64,000 bases of DNA, taken from contig CAZJBX010000001.1 of assembly GCA_964544605.1 (NCBI GenBank), positions 1 to 64,000 of the forward strand. Direction: 5' to 3'. Shown in pieces: positions 53,130-61,887 of the stretch. The position numbers were made by a program, and so were the translations under genes. The stretch comes from JAMIFN01 sp964544605. Lineage in GTDB: Bacteria > Pseudomonadota > Gammaproteobacteria > Burkholderiales > Burkholderiaceae_C. Every line of letters begins with the position of its first letter. Position 1 is the stretch's first letter. The notes under the pieces were generated by a model. The model made no database searches, had not been told where the DNA came from, and worked only from the letters and a program-made list of their open reading frames with translations.

Positions 53130-53190
53130 GGGCTAAAAACACAAAAGGCTTGCACGCGGCAAGCCCAAGGCAGGAAGCAAAGCGCTGCGC

Positions 53191-53520
53191 TTAGCGTTCG
53201 ATCATGTCGATTTTGCCTTTGACCTCGGCCCATTGTTCGTGGTCGGGCAGGGGGTCTTTTTTCTTGTTGATCATGGGCCAGTCGCCAGATTTGGCGATGT
53301 CGGCGTTGATTTTTTCAAATTCTTTTTGGTCGGCAGGCAGGTCGATGTCGGCGTAAATCGCATCAACAGGGCACTCTGGCACACAGACCGCGCAGTCAAT
53401 GCACTGCATGGGGTCAATCACCAGCATATTGGGGCCTTCCATAAAGCAGTCCACGGGGCACACATCGACGCAGTCGGTGTATTTACATTTGATGCAGGCT
53501 TCGGTTACTACGAAAGTCAT
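53191..53520 (-). CDS. fdxA: 7Fe ferredoxin
   Basis: 109 residues. Cluster-ligand patterns CIKCKYTDCVDVCPVD (3Fe-4S/4Fe-4S) and CIDCAVCVPECPVD at the N-terminus, then the FdxA-type C-terminal extension ending KKKDPLPDHEQWAEVKGK. Start ATG 53520 removes a non-conserved leader. Upstream of the FNR gene; they likely form an electron-transfer pair, perhaps also for the P450. Confidence 0.95.
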   Translation of the reverse strand: MTFVVTEACIKCKYTDCVDVCPVDCFMEGPNMLVIDPMQCIDCAVCVPECPVDAIYADIDLPADQKEFEKINADIAKSGDWPMINKKKDPLPDHEQWAEVKGKIDMIER

Positions 53521-53765
53521 GTCGGAGTCTCTTAGGAATGGATGAAAACAGTGGAATATGGCCAGCGCACAAGGCGCCATGAGCTGTGTATTAGCACGGT
53601 GCAGCACGGCCTTGGAGCTTGTGGCTGGGGGCAGGGGCTGCTGGAATGATGGGGCGCATTGTAGCGGCATTCAAAACGCCCCCGTGTAATCCCTCATTTA
53701 CACACTGTTTTTACGGCCTTGCTTTTGAACGGTGGCGGGGACTAGGGCCAAGGCTGGAGCGGTGT
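53521..53765. other. Spacer between fdxA and the solute-binding protein gene
   Basis: No gene, terminator or clear repeat is evident in these 245 bases. Confidence 0.6.
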
Positions 53766-55607
53766 TCAGCGCCGCCACCACACCGTCATGACCCAGTCCT
53801 CGCCTTGGGCATAGGGCGGCATGGCTTTGGGGTGGGCCAAGCGCTGGGCGTTGTAAACCAAGCGGTGCGTGCCCGCCGACCATTGCGGTATCAGATAGTG
53901 GCTGTGGGCCATGACGCGGTCGAGGGCGCGGCAGGCGGGCAGCAGCTCGGCCTCGCTTTTAGCGGCCACCATGCGGGCAATCAGGGCATCGACAGCAGGG
54001 CTTTTGACGCCCGCAAAATTGCCCGAGTCCTCGGTGTCGGCGGCTTGGCTGCCAAAGAGTTCGGCGTATTCTTGGCCGGGGTTGTGGCTGCCGCCATAGG
54101 CGATGGTGGTGAGGTCGAAGTCGAATTTTTGCAGGCGCTGCTGGTAGAGGGCGAAGTCGGTGGGGCGGATGTGCAGCACGATGCCCAGCTTGGCCAAATT
54201 GCGCGCCCAGGGCGTGACGGTGCGGCTGCCGGCCTCGCCGCTGTCGAGGTATTCGAGCTCCAGCTTTTGCCCTTTGGCATTGCGCAGGATGTGGTCTGGC
54301 CCCAAGCGCCAGCCTGCCTCGTGCAGCAGGGCTTGGGCTTGGCGCAGGTTGCCGCGCAAGCCCTCGGGCGTATCGGTGCGTGGGGCGATAAAGCCGGGGC
54401 CAAATACGGCGGCAGGCAGTTGCTGGCGGTAGGGTTCAAGCAGGGCCAGCTCAGCGCCCTGCGGCGGCGGGTAGGGCTGGCCCGCACTTTGCCAGCCGCT
54501 GGCTTGGCAGGCGGTGTGGCCAAATATGCCTTGCACGCGTTGGTAAGCGCCGTAAAAAAGCTGGCGGTTCATCCATTCGTAATCGAGGGCCAAACCCAAG
54601 GCTTGGCGCACGCGGCGGTCTTGCAGCAGGGGGCGGCGGCTGTTGATGACGGTGCTTTGAAAGCCCGTGGGCAGGCGGTGGCTGAATTCGGCCTTGTGCA
54701 AGCGCCCTGAGCTGAAGGCTTTGCCCGAGGTTTGGCGCGCCCAGTCACGGGCCGAGAAAAAGCGCATGACATCGAATTCGCCCGCTTTCAGGGCTTCGAG
54801 GCGGGCGGTTTGGTCTTGGTAGATTTTGACGGTGATGCGCTGAAAATTCATGCTGCCACGGCGCACATTCAGGCCCTGGCCCCAGTAGTGGGCATCGCGC
54901 ACATAAGTGATGTCGCGGCCAAACACGGCGGGGCCGATGCGGTAGGGGCCGCTGCCTATGGGGGTGTCCAGCACCACTTGGTCAAAGGGCTTGCCCCCGC
55001 CCCAGTCGTGGCTGAAGATGGGCAGGCTGCCCAAGGTCAGCGGCAACTCGCGGTTGGGCGCGGCGAAATCAAAGCGGATGCGGCGGGCATCGAGCACCAC
55101 AGCGGCCTTCACATCGGCCAGCACAGTTTGGTAGGCGGGGTTGGCGTGGGGGCCAATCAGGGTGTCAAAGCTGTGCTTGACATCGGCCGCCAGCACGGGT
55201 TGGCCATTGTGAAAGCGGGCTTTGGGGTTGAGGCGGAAGGTGACGGACAGGCCATCGGCGGCCACTTGCACGCTATCGGCCAGCAGGCCGTAGGCCGAGG
55301 CGGTTTCGTCCATGCTGCCAGCCAGCAGGCTTTCAAAAATGAAGTCGCTCAAATACGCAGGCGCGCTGCCTTTGATGGTGAAGGGGTTGTATTTGTCGAA
55401 GTTGGAGGCACGGGAGTTGGACACCAATTGCAGCTCGCCGCCCTGCGGCGCTTGCGGGTTCACATAGTCAAAATGGGCAAAGCCAGCGGGGTATTTCAAA
55501 TTGCCCCAAAGGGCGTAGCCGTGGGCGGCTTGGCTGGCGGTGGGCAGGCAGGCGGCCGTGGCGCTGAGGGCGGCGATGCAAAGGGAGAAAAAACGCAAAT
55601 GGCTCAT
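53766..55607 (-). CDS. Extracellular solute-binding protein, family 5 (YejA-like)
   Basis: 613 residues. Signal peptide ends near SQAAHG; the mature protein follows the SBP_bac_5 pattern (ALWGNLKYPAGFAHFDYVNP, DGLSVTFRLNPKARFHNGQP, YWGQGLNVRRGSMNF, NSRRPLLQDRRVRQALGLALD). YejA-type binding proteins take up peptides. No permease or ATPase genes are adjacent, so partners must lie elsewhere. Start ATG 55607 gives a clean signal sequence. Confidence 0.9.
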   Translation of the reverse strand: MSHLRFFSLCIAALSATAACLPTASQAAHGYALWGNLKYPAGFAHFDYVNPQAPQGGELQLVSNSRASNFDKYNPFTIKGSAPAYLSDFIFESLLAGSMDETASAYGLLADSVQVAADGLSVTFRLNPKARFHNGQPVLAADVKHSFDTLIGPHANPAYQTVLADVKAAVVLDARRIRFDFAAPNRELPLTLGSLPIFSHDWGGGKPFDQVVLDTPIGSGPYRIGPAVFGRDITYVRDAHYWGQGLNVRRGSMNFQRITVKIYQDQTARLEALKAGEFDVMRFFSARDWARQTSGKAFSSGRLHKAEFSHRLPTGFQSTVINSRRPLLQDRRVRQALGLALDYEWMNRQLFYGAYQRVQGIFGHTACQASGWQSAGQPYPPPQGAELALLEPYRQQLPAAVFGPGFIAPRTDTPEGLRGNLRQAQALLHEAGWRLGPDHILRNAKGQKLELEYLDSGEAGSRTVTPWARNLAKLGIVLHIRPTDFALYQQRLQKFDFDLTTIAYGGSHNPGQEYAELFGSQAADTEDSGNFAGVKSPAVDALIARMVAAKSEAELLPACRALDRVMAHSHYLIPQWSAGTHRLVYNAQRLAHPKAMPPYAQGEDWVMTVWWRR

Positions 55608-55656
55608 GCGACAATTCTGCCCCAAGGCATCCTGCTATTTTTGTAAAGGAAAGAAG

Positions 55657-56445
55657 ATGGGTTTTCTCAAAGGTAAAAAGTTTTTGATTACGGGCGTGCT
55701 CTCCAATCGCTCCATTGCCTACGGCATTGCCAAAGCCTGCCACGAGCAGGGCGCGGAGCTGGCCTTCAGCTATGTGGGCGAGCGCTTCAAAGACCGCATC
55801 ACCGAGTTCGCCGCCGAGTTCGGCTCGAATTTGGTGTTTGAGTGCGATGTGGGCGATGACGCAGCGATTGAGAAGCTGTTTGCCGATTTGGGGCAGGTGT
55901 GGCCCAAGTTCGATGGCTTTGTGCACGCCATTGGCTTTGCCCCCCGTGAGGCGATTGCGGGCGACTTTTTGGAAGGCATCTCGCGCGAGGCCAGCACCAT
56001 TGCCCACGATATTTCGGCCTACAGCTTCCCCGCCATGGCCAAGGCCAGCCGCCACATGCTCAATGACAAAGCCGCTTTGCTGACCCTGACTTATTTGGGC
56101 TCGCTGCGCATGGTGCCCGCCTACAACACCATGGGCATGGCCAAAGCGTCGTTGGAAGCTTCTGTGCGCTATATGGCCGAATCGCTTGGCCCCAGCGGGG
56201 TGCGGGTGAATGGCATCAGCGCGGGGCCGATTAAAACCTTGGCCGCCAGCGGCATCAAAGGCTTTGGCAAGATTTTGAAAGTGGTGGAAGAATTTGCCCC
56301 GATTCGCCGCAATGTGACGATTGAGGATGTGGGCAATGTGGCCGCCTTTTTGCTGAGCGATTTGGCCAGTGGCGTGACGGCTGAAATCACTTATGTGGAT
56401 GGCGGCTTCAGCCAAGTGGCCAGCGGCATCGGCGCTTTAGACTAA
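55657..56445 (+). CDS. fabI: Enoyl-[acyl-carrier-protein] reductase (NADH)
   Basis: Last step of the fatty acid elongation cycle. 262 residues with GKKFLITGVLSNRSIAYGIA, a NADH-binding Rossmann fold, and the active-site Tyr156/Lys163 in AYNTMGMAKA. The triclosan/isoniazid-type fold is standard. AAAGGAAAGAAG lies upstream of ATG 55657. Convergent with gluQ, with nine bases of overlap. Confidence 0.96.
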   Translation: MGFLKGKKFLITGVLSNRSIAYGIAKACHEQGAELAFSYVGERFKDRITEFAAEFGSNLVFECDVGDDAAIEKLFADLGQVWPKFDGFVHAIGFAPREAIAGDFLEGISREASTIAHDISAYSFPAMAKASRHMLNDKAALLTLTYLGSLRMVPAYNTMGMAKASLEASVRYMAESLGPSGVRVNGISAGPIKTLAASGIKGFGKILKVVEEFAPIRRNVTIEDVGNVAAFLLSDLASGVTAEITYVDGGFSQVASGIGALD

Positions 56446-57411
56446 AGCCGCAGCCGCCCACAGCGGCAGCAGGCGCTGCAAATAGGCGGCAGGCGTTTGC
56501 CCCAGTTCAGGCTGAGGCGCGGCGGCCAAGCCCAAAGCCAGCGCCGCCTGCTGCAATTGCGCCAAGACCACGGCGCTCGAGTGCCATGCCAGGCCTTGAG
56601 CGCCGTTTTGTTTGCTCAGCTTTTGCCCATCGGCGGCCAGGCGCAGGGGCATATGGGCGTATTGCGGCGCGGGGTAGCCCAGCAGGGCTTGCAGCAGCAG
56701 TTGGCGCGGCGTGTTGTCGAGCAAGTCTTCGCCCCGCACCACATGGCTGATGCCTTGCGCCGCATCATCGGCCACCACTGCCAGTTGGTAGCTGTAGCAG
56801 GCATCGGCGCGGCGCAGCACAAAATCGCCCACGGCTTGCGTGATGTTTTGGTGCTGCGGCCCCAAGCGGCGGTCTTGCCAGTGGCAAGTTTCAGCCCAGC
56901 CCACATGCTGCAAAGCCCGCCCCACATGCAGGCGCAGGGCCAGTTGAGGCGCATCCAAATGCAAGGGCAGGCCCGTCTCGCGGCACAGGCCAGGGTAGGG
57001 CAAATCGCCGTGGCGCTCTTTTTGCACGCCTTGGGCCAGCCAATATTGGCTGATGTGCTTGCGCGAGCATTGGCAGGCGTACACCAAACCCTTGGCCGCC
57101 AGCGTGCCCAAAGCGGCTTCATACGCGGCGCGGCGCGCGGATTGCCACAGCACGGCCTCATCGCTGTGCAGGCCGTGGGCGGCCAATTGCAGCACAATTT
57201 CTTCGCCCCAAGCGCGTTGGCAGCGCGGCGCGTCCACATCTTCTATGCGCAGCAGCCAAGCGCCGCCGTGGGCGCGGGCATCCAACCAACTGGCCAAGGC
57301 CGCCATGAGTGAGCCTGTATGCAGCGGCCCTGTGGGCGAAGGCGCAAAACGCCCACGGTAAGGGCGGGGGGCTGGGGCAGGGTGGGCAGCGAAATGGCAT
57401 GAATTGGGCAT
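56437..57411 (-). CDS. gluQ: Glutamyl-Q tRNA(Asp) synthetase
   Basis: 324 residues, a truncated GluRS lacking the anticodon domain. GRFAPSPTGPLHTGSLMAALA at the N-terminus, zinc-binding CQCSRKHI-type cysteines and a KLSKQNGA loop identify it. It glutamylates queuosine of tRNA(Asp). Start ATG 57411 gives the usual length. Divergent from aroC with 48 bases between them; convergent with fabI. Confidence 0.94.
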   Translation of the reverse strand: MPNSCHFAAHPAPAPRPYRGRFAPSPTGPLHTGSLMAALASWLDARAHGGAWLLRIEDVDAPRCQRAWGEEIVLQLAAHGLHSDEAVLWQSARRAAYEAALGTLAAKGLVYACQCSRKHISQYWLAQGVQKERHGDLPYPGLCRETGLPLHLDAPQLALRLHVGRALQHVGWAETCHWQDRRLGPQHQNITQAVGDFVLRRADACYSYQLAVVADDAAQGISHVVRGEDLLDNTPRQLLLQALLGYPAPQYAHMPLRLAADGQKLSKQNGAQGLAWHSSAVVLAQLQQAALALGLAAAPQPELGQTPAAYLQRLLPLWAAAALV

Positions 57412-57459
57412 GATGGGCGTGAGTTTACCCAGCCCAAGGCTGGCATAATCGGCCCCACT

Positions 57460-58548
57460 ATGAGTGGAAGCACCTTTGGCAATTTGTTTGCCGTCACGAA
57501 TTTTGGCGAATCCCACGGGCCAGCGATTGGCTGCGTGATTGACGGCTGCCCGCCGGGTATGGCCCTGTCTGAGGCCGACATCCAACCCGATTTGGATCGC
57601 CGCAGGCCGGGCACGAACAAATATGTCACGCAGCGCAATGAGCCGGATGCCGTGCAGATTTTGAGCGGCGTGTATGAGGGCCGCACCACAGGCACGCCGA
57701 TTGCGCTCTTGATTCAAAACACCGACCAGCGCAGCAAAGACTATGGCGATATCGCCCAGTCCTTCCGCCCCGGCCATGCCGATTACGCCTATATGCACAA
57801 ATACGGCCTGCGCGACCCGCGCGGCGGTGGGCGCTCATCGGCCCGCCTCACAGCGCCTATGGTGGCTGCGGGTGCAGTGGCAAAGAAATGGCTGCGCGAG
57901 ATGTTTGGCACAGAGGTGCGCGCATGCGTCACGCAAATTGGCACAGTGCCCATTGCTTTTGAAGACTGGGCCCATGTGCCCAACAACCCCTTCTTTGCGC
58001 CTGTGGCCGATGTCTCTGCGCTGGAAGACTATATGGGCGCTTTGCGCAAGTCGGGCGATTCTTGCGGTGCCAAGCTCTATGTCGAAGCGACTGGCGTGCC
58101 CGTGGGTTTGGGCCAGCCTTTGTTTGACAAAATCGATGCCGATATCGCCTACGCCATGATGGGCATCAATGCCGTCAAAGGCGTTGAAATCGGCGCAGGC
58201 TTTGCGGCCGTGAGCGATTTGGGCTCCAGCCACGGCGACAGCCTCACGCCTGAGGGCTTTGTCGGTAATAAGGCGGGCGGCGTGCTCGGCGGCATCAGCA
58301 GCGGCCAGCCCATTACCGTGAATTTGGCCATCAAGCCCACCAGCTCGATTTTGATTCCGCGCCAGACCGTGAACATGCAAGGGCAGGCGCAAGAGCTGAT
58401 TACCAAAGGCCGCCACGACCCCTGCGTGGGCCTGCGTGCCGCCCCCATTGCCGAGGCCATGCTGGCCTTGGTGCTGATGGAACATGTGCTGCAACACCGC
58501 GCCCAGTGCGGCGATGTGCGCAGCCCCGCGCCCGATATCACGGCCTAA
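57460..58548 (+). CDS. aroC: Chorismate synthase
   Basis: Seventh step of the shikimate pathway. 362 residues with GESHGPAIGCVIDGCPPG near the N-terminus, RPGHADYAY, GGGRSSARLTA and a C-terminal DPCVGLRAAPIAEAM. coaX follows 30 bases later. Confidence 0.97.
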   Translation: MSGSTFGNLFAVTNFGESHGPAIGCVIDGCPPGMALSEADIQPDLDRRRPGTNKYVTQRNEPDAVQILSGVYEGRTTGTPIALLIQNTDQRSKDYGDIAQSFRPGHADYAYMHKYGLRDPRGGGRSSARLTAPMVAAGAVAKKWLREMFGTEVRACVTQIGTVPIAFEDWAHVPNNPFFAPVADVSALEDYMGALRKSGDSCGAKLYVEATGVPVGLGQPLFDKIDADIAYAMMGINAVKGVEIGAGFAAVSDLGSSHGDSLTPEGFVGNKAGGVLGGISSGQPITVNLAIKPTSSILIPRQTVNMQGQAQELITKGRHDPCVGLRAAPIAEAMLALVLMEHVLQHRAQCGDVRSPAPDITA

Positions 58549-58578
58549 AAGCCGCAGGCGCTGCAAGGGAGTGAGGTC

Positions 58579-59397
58579 ATGACATTTCTCGCTGTCGATA
58601 TTGGCAACACCCGCCTGAAATGGGCGCTGTATGAAAAGGGCGAGCCAGGTGCGCAGCCCTTGGCACAAGGGGCGGAATTCCTCAGCAATATCGGCGGCTT
58701 GGCCGAGGGCGCTTGGAGCCACATTGCCGAGCCAGACACCATGCTGGGCTGCTGCGTCGCCTCAGACGCTGTGCGCCGCCAAGCCCGTGATGAAATCATT
58801 GAACGCTGGGACTATTTGCAGCCGCAATGGGTGAATGCGAGTGAGTTGGATGGCAGCGGCCTCATCAACGGCTATGACCAACCCAGCCGCCTTGGGGCCG
58901 ATCGCTGGGTGGCCATGATTGCCGCTTGGCAGCGCGTGCGCCGCGCCCACCCCGAGCACACCCCGCCCGTGGTGGTGGTGATGGTGGGCACGGCAGTCAC
59001 GGTGGAGGCCATTGACCACACGGGTCGCTTTTTGGGCGGTTTTATTCTGCCCGGCCACGGCATCATGCTGCGTGCGCTTGAAAACGGCACGGCGGGCCTG
59101 CATGTGCCCACCGGCCAAGTGCGCGAATTCCCCACCAACACCAGCGATGCGCTGACCTCAGGCGGCACTTTTGCCATTGCTGGGGCGGTGCAGCGTATGC
59201 AGCAGCATTTGCGCCAGCGCTGTGGCATGGAGCCGGTGTGCCTGATGACGGGCGGCGCAGGCTGGAAGATGCAGCCCTTTATGGGGATGCCCTGCGAGTT
59301 GGTGGAAGACCTGATTTTTGACGGTCTGCTGGAGATGGCGGCCCTGCGCGAAGCGCAAATACCCCCCCTGCCCAAAGAGAAAACCACGCTGCGCTAA
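58579..59397 (+). CDS. coaX: Type III pantothenate kinase
   Basis: First step of CoA synthesis in organisms lacking CoaA. 272 residues: DIGNTRLKWALY near the N-terminus, RLGADRWVAMIAA and a MVGTAVTVEAI stretch of the ASKHA fold. AAGGGAGTGAGG precedes ATG 58579. Co-directional with aroC and the Rieske gene. Confidence 0.94.
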   Translation: MTFLAVDIGNTRLKWALYEKGEPGAQPLAQGAEFLSNIGGLAEGAWSHIAEPDTMLGCCVASDAVRRQARDEIIERWDYLQPQWVNASELDGSGLINGYDQPSRLGADRWVAMIAAWQRVRRAHPEHTPPVVVVMVGTAVTVEAIDHTGRFLGGFILPGHGIMLRALENGTAGLHVPTGQVREFPTNTSDALTSGGTFAIAGAVQRMQQHLRQRCGMEPVCLMTGGAGWKMQPFMGMPCELVEDLIFDGLLEMAALREAQIPPLPKEKTTLR

Positions 59398-59450
59398 GTG
59401 GCGCGGCGGCCCAGCCTCCTATAATCTTTCGCTTCAACGCCAAAGTTTGT

Positions 59451-59819
59451 ATGGACACCCAGCGCATTGCCCTTTGCCCCAGCTCTGAACTCCAAGAAGG
59501 TGGCTTGGCCCAGCCTTTTATGGTGGTTTTTGGCGGCCAAACGCTGCGGGCTTTTGCCATCCGCTACCAAGGCCAGCCCCATGCCTATGTGAACCGCTGC
59601 ACCCATGTGGCGCTTGAGCTGGACTGGCAGCCCAATCGCATTTTTGATGCCGATGGGCGTTGGATGCTTTGCGCCAACCACGGCGCCGTTTTCGCCCCCG
59701 ATACGGGCGCTTGCGCTGCGGGCCCCTGCCGTGGCAATTTACAAAAAATCCTGTGTTCTGAAGACAATGGCACGGTGTATTGGCACAGCGCCTGGAATCT
59801 TCAGCCCAGCCCCTTATAA
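59451..59819 (+). CDS. Rieske [2Fe-2S] protein
   Basis: 122 residues. Cluster ligands Cys50-Thr-His52 and Cys74-x2-His77 (CTH and CANHG) are in the order of Rieske proteins. The short length fits the ferredoxin-type Rieske subunits of small oxygenases or the nitrite-reductase-like proteins. No oxygenase partner lies nearby. Function unknown. sppA follows 12 bases later. Confidence 0.9.
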   Translation: MDTQRIALCPSSELQEGGLAQPFMVVFGGQTLRAFAIRYQGQPHAYVNRCTHVALELDWQPNRIFDADGRWMLCANHGAVFAPDTGACAAGPCRGNLQKILCSEDNGTVYWHSAWNLQPSPL

Positions 59820-59830
59820 GATTTCGCCCC

Positions 59831-60829
59831 ATGCAACAAGATGAGACCCCCACCCCCTTGCCCCCCCTACGACATGGGGGCAGCCCCGCTGCGGCCCCGT
59901 CATGGGAGCGTGCCACGATTGAAAAACTGCTGTTGGCGCAGGTGAACGAGGCCAAGGCGAACCGCCGCTGGCGCATCATCAAAAGCCTGCTGTGGCTGCT
60001 GCTGTTTGGCCTGTTTGTGTGGGCCATGATCAGCGGCAACACCGAGCGCAGCCTGCCCAGCGTGACCAGCAAGCACACCGCCGTGGTGCGCATTGAGGGC
60101 GAAATCAGCAGCGATGCGCTGGCCAGCGCCGACAATATCAACGCTGCTTTGCGCCGCGCCTTTGAGGCCAACGGTGCGCAGGCCGTGGTGCTGCGCATCA
60201 ACTCGCCCGGTGGCAGCCCCGTGCAGGCGGGCTTGGTGCACGATGAAATCCTGCGCCTGAAGGCCAAACACGACAAACCCGTGCTGGTGGTGGTCGATGA
60301 AATGTGCGCCTCAGCCGCCTATTACATTGCCGCCGCAGCCGATGACATTTATGTGGACAAAGCCAGCTTGGTCGGCAGCATAGGCGTGCTGATGGATGGC
60401 TTTGGCTTTACCGGCACGATGGAAAAACTGGGCGTGGAGCGCCGCCTGATGATTGCTGGCGCAGACAAAGGCATGTTGGACCCCTTTGGCCCTGAGAGCG
60501 CCGAGCACCGCGCCCATGCCCAAGCCATGCTCGATGAAATCCACCAGCAATTCATTGGCGTGGTGAAGGCTGGCCGTGGCGAACGCCTGCCCGCCGATGC
60601 CGAGGTCTTTACGGGCAAATTCTGGACTGGCTCGCAAGCCATTGAATTGGGTTTGGCCGATGAGCTGGGCAGCTTGGATGCGGTGGCGCGCGATGTGGTG
60701 AAGGCCGAAGAGTGGGTGGACTACAGCCCCAGCGAGAACCTGGCCGAGCGCTTTGCGAAAAAACTCGGCGCAGGCATGGGCGAGCGCCTGAGCCAGCAAC
60801 TGGGCCTGAGCGCCGCATCCATCCGCTAA
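59831..60829 (+). CDS. sppA: Signal peptide peptidase SppA
   Basis: Membrane-anchored serine protease of family S49 that degrades leftover signal peptides. 332 residues, the short single-domain form. One membrane helix (about 55-75), RINSPGGSPVQAG, a catalytic Ser near 160 in CASAAYYIA and the Lys near 177 in KASLVGSIGV. Start ATG 59831; an earlier in-frame ATG would overlap the Rieske gene. xerC follows 11 bases later. Confidence 0.93.
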   Translation: MQQDETPTPLPPLRHGGSPAAAPSWERATIEKLLLAQVNEAKANRRWRIIKSLLWLLLFGLFVWAMISGNTERSLPSVTSKHTAVVRIEGEISSDALASADNINAALRRAFEANGAQAVVLRINSPGGSPVQAGLVHDEILRLKAKHDKPVLVVVDEMCASAAYYIAAAADDIYVDKASLVGSIGVLMDGFGFTGTMEKLGVERRLMIAGADKGMLDPFGPESAEHRAHAQAMLDEIHQQFIGVVKAGRGERLPADAEVFTGKFWTGSQAIELGLADELGSLDAVARDVVKAEEWVDYSPSENLAERFAKKLGAGMGERLSQQLGLSAASIR

Positions 60830-60839
60830 GGCGGGGGCC

Positions 60840-61847
60840 GTGTCAGCCGCCCAGCCGCCCCCCGTGCCCAGCCCTGAGGCCGATGCCGCTTGGGTGGCCG
60901 ATTATTTGCGTTTGGTCGGCACAGAAAAACGCTTGGCCGCACGCACGCAGCAGCTTTACGCCCACGATTTGGCGGCCTTGCAAGCGCTGGCGCAAAGCCT
61001 GGGGCGGCCCATCAGCCAATTGCAAAGCCACGATTTGCGTGCCAGCTTGGCCGCCAGCCACGCCGCAGGGCAAAGCCCGCGCACTTTGGCGCTCAAGCTC
61101 TCGGTCTGGCGCGGTTTTTACCGCTGGCTGGGCTGGGGCGGCCACATCAGCGCCAACCCCTGCGTGGGCCTGCGCCCGCCCAAACAAAAACAAAGCTTGC
61201 CCAAAGCCTTGGGCGTGGATGAGGCCATGAGCTTGGCCGACTACGCTTGGCAAAAAGCCGAGGCCGCCAGCAGTGCGCAAGCGCCTGTGGCTTGGCGCAA
61301 TGCGGCGATTTTGGAACTGCTGTATGGCAGCGGCCTGCGCATGGCCGAGCTGGTGGGCTTGGATGTGCAAGCCAGCGCCGCCAGCCAGCGGGCAGGCCGT
61401 GGCTGGCTGGATGTGCGCGCCGCCGAGGTGCAGGTGCAGGGCAAGGGCGAGAAGCGCCGCAGCAGCCCCTTGGGGCGAAAAAGCTTGGCCGCTTTGGGCC
61501 ACTATCTGCCCCTGCGGGCGCAATTGCTGCGGCCCAGCAGCCCTACCGATGCGCAGGCGGCCTTGTTTTTGGGGGCGCGGGGTGGGCGCATCAGCGCCAG
61601 TGTGATTGGGGCCATGCTGCGCCAGCTTTCTATTGAAAGTGGCCTGCCCATGCCTGTGCACGCACACATGCTGCGCCACAGCTTTGCCAGCCATTTGCTG
61701 CAATCCAGCGGGGATTTGCGCGCCGTGCAAGAACTGCTGGGCCATGCCGACATCCGTACCACGCAAATTTATACGCGGCTGGACTTCCAGCATCTGGCGC
61801 AAGCCTATGATGCGGCCCACCCAAGGGCGAAAAAGCCCAAGGGCTGA
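60840..61847 (+). CDS. xerC: Tyrosine recombinase XerC
   Basis: Chromosome dimer resolution at dif together with XerD. 335 residues with an N-terminal SAM-like core-binding domain and a C-terminal catalytic domain carrying GSGLRMAEL (Arg), GKGEKRR (Lys), HMLRHSFAS (His/Arg), LGHADI (His) and the tyrosine in TTQIYTRLD. It begins with GTG 60840, immediately downstream of sppA. The dif site was not found. Confidence 0.93.
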   Translation: MSAAQPPPVPSPEADAAWVADYLRLVGTEKRLAARTQQLYAHDLAALQALAQSLGRPISQLQSHDLRASLAASHAAGQSPRTLALKLSVWRGFYRWLGWGGHISANPCVGLRPPKQKQSLPKALGVDEAMSLADYAWQKAEAASSAQAPVAWRNAAILELLYGSGLRMAELVGLDVQASAASQRAGRGWLDVRAAEVQVQGKGEKRRSSPLGRKSLAALGHYLPLRAQLLRPSSPTDAQAALFLGARGGRISASVIGAMLRQLSIESGLPMPVHAHMLRHSFASHLLQSSGDLRAVQELLGHADIRTTQIYTRLDFQHLAQAYDAAHPRAKKPKG

Positions 61848-61887
61848 AGGCTATAAAGTTTGGCAAAGTTTATTTTGGAGGGGTAAA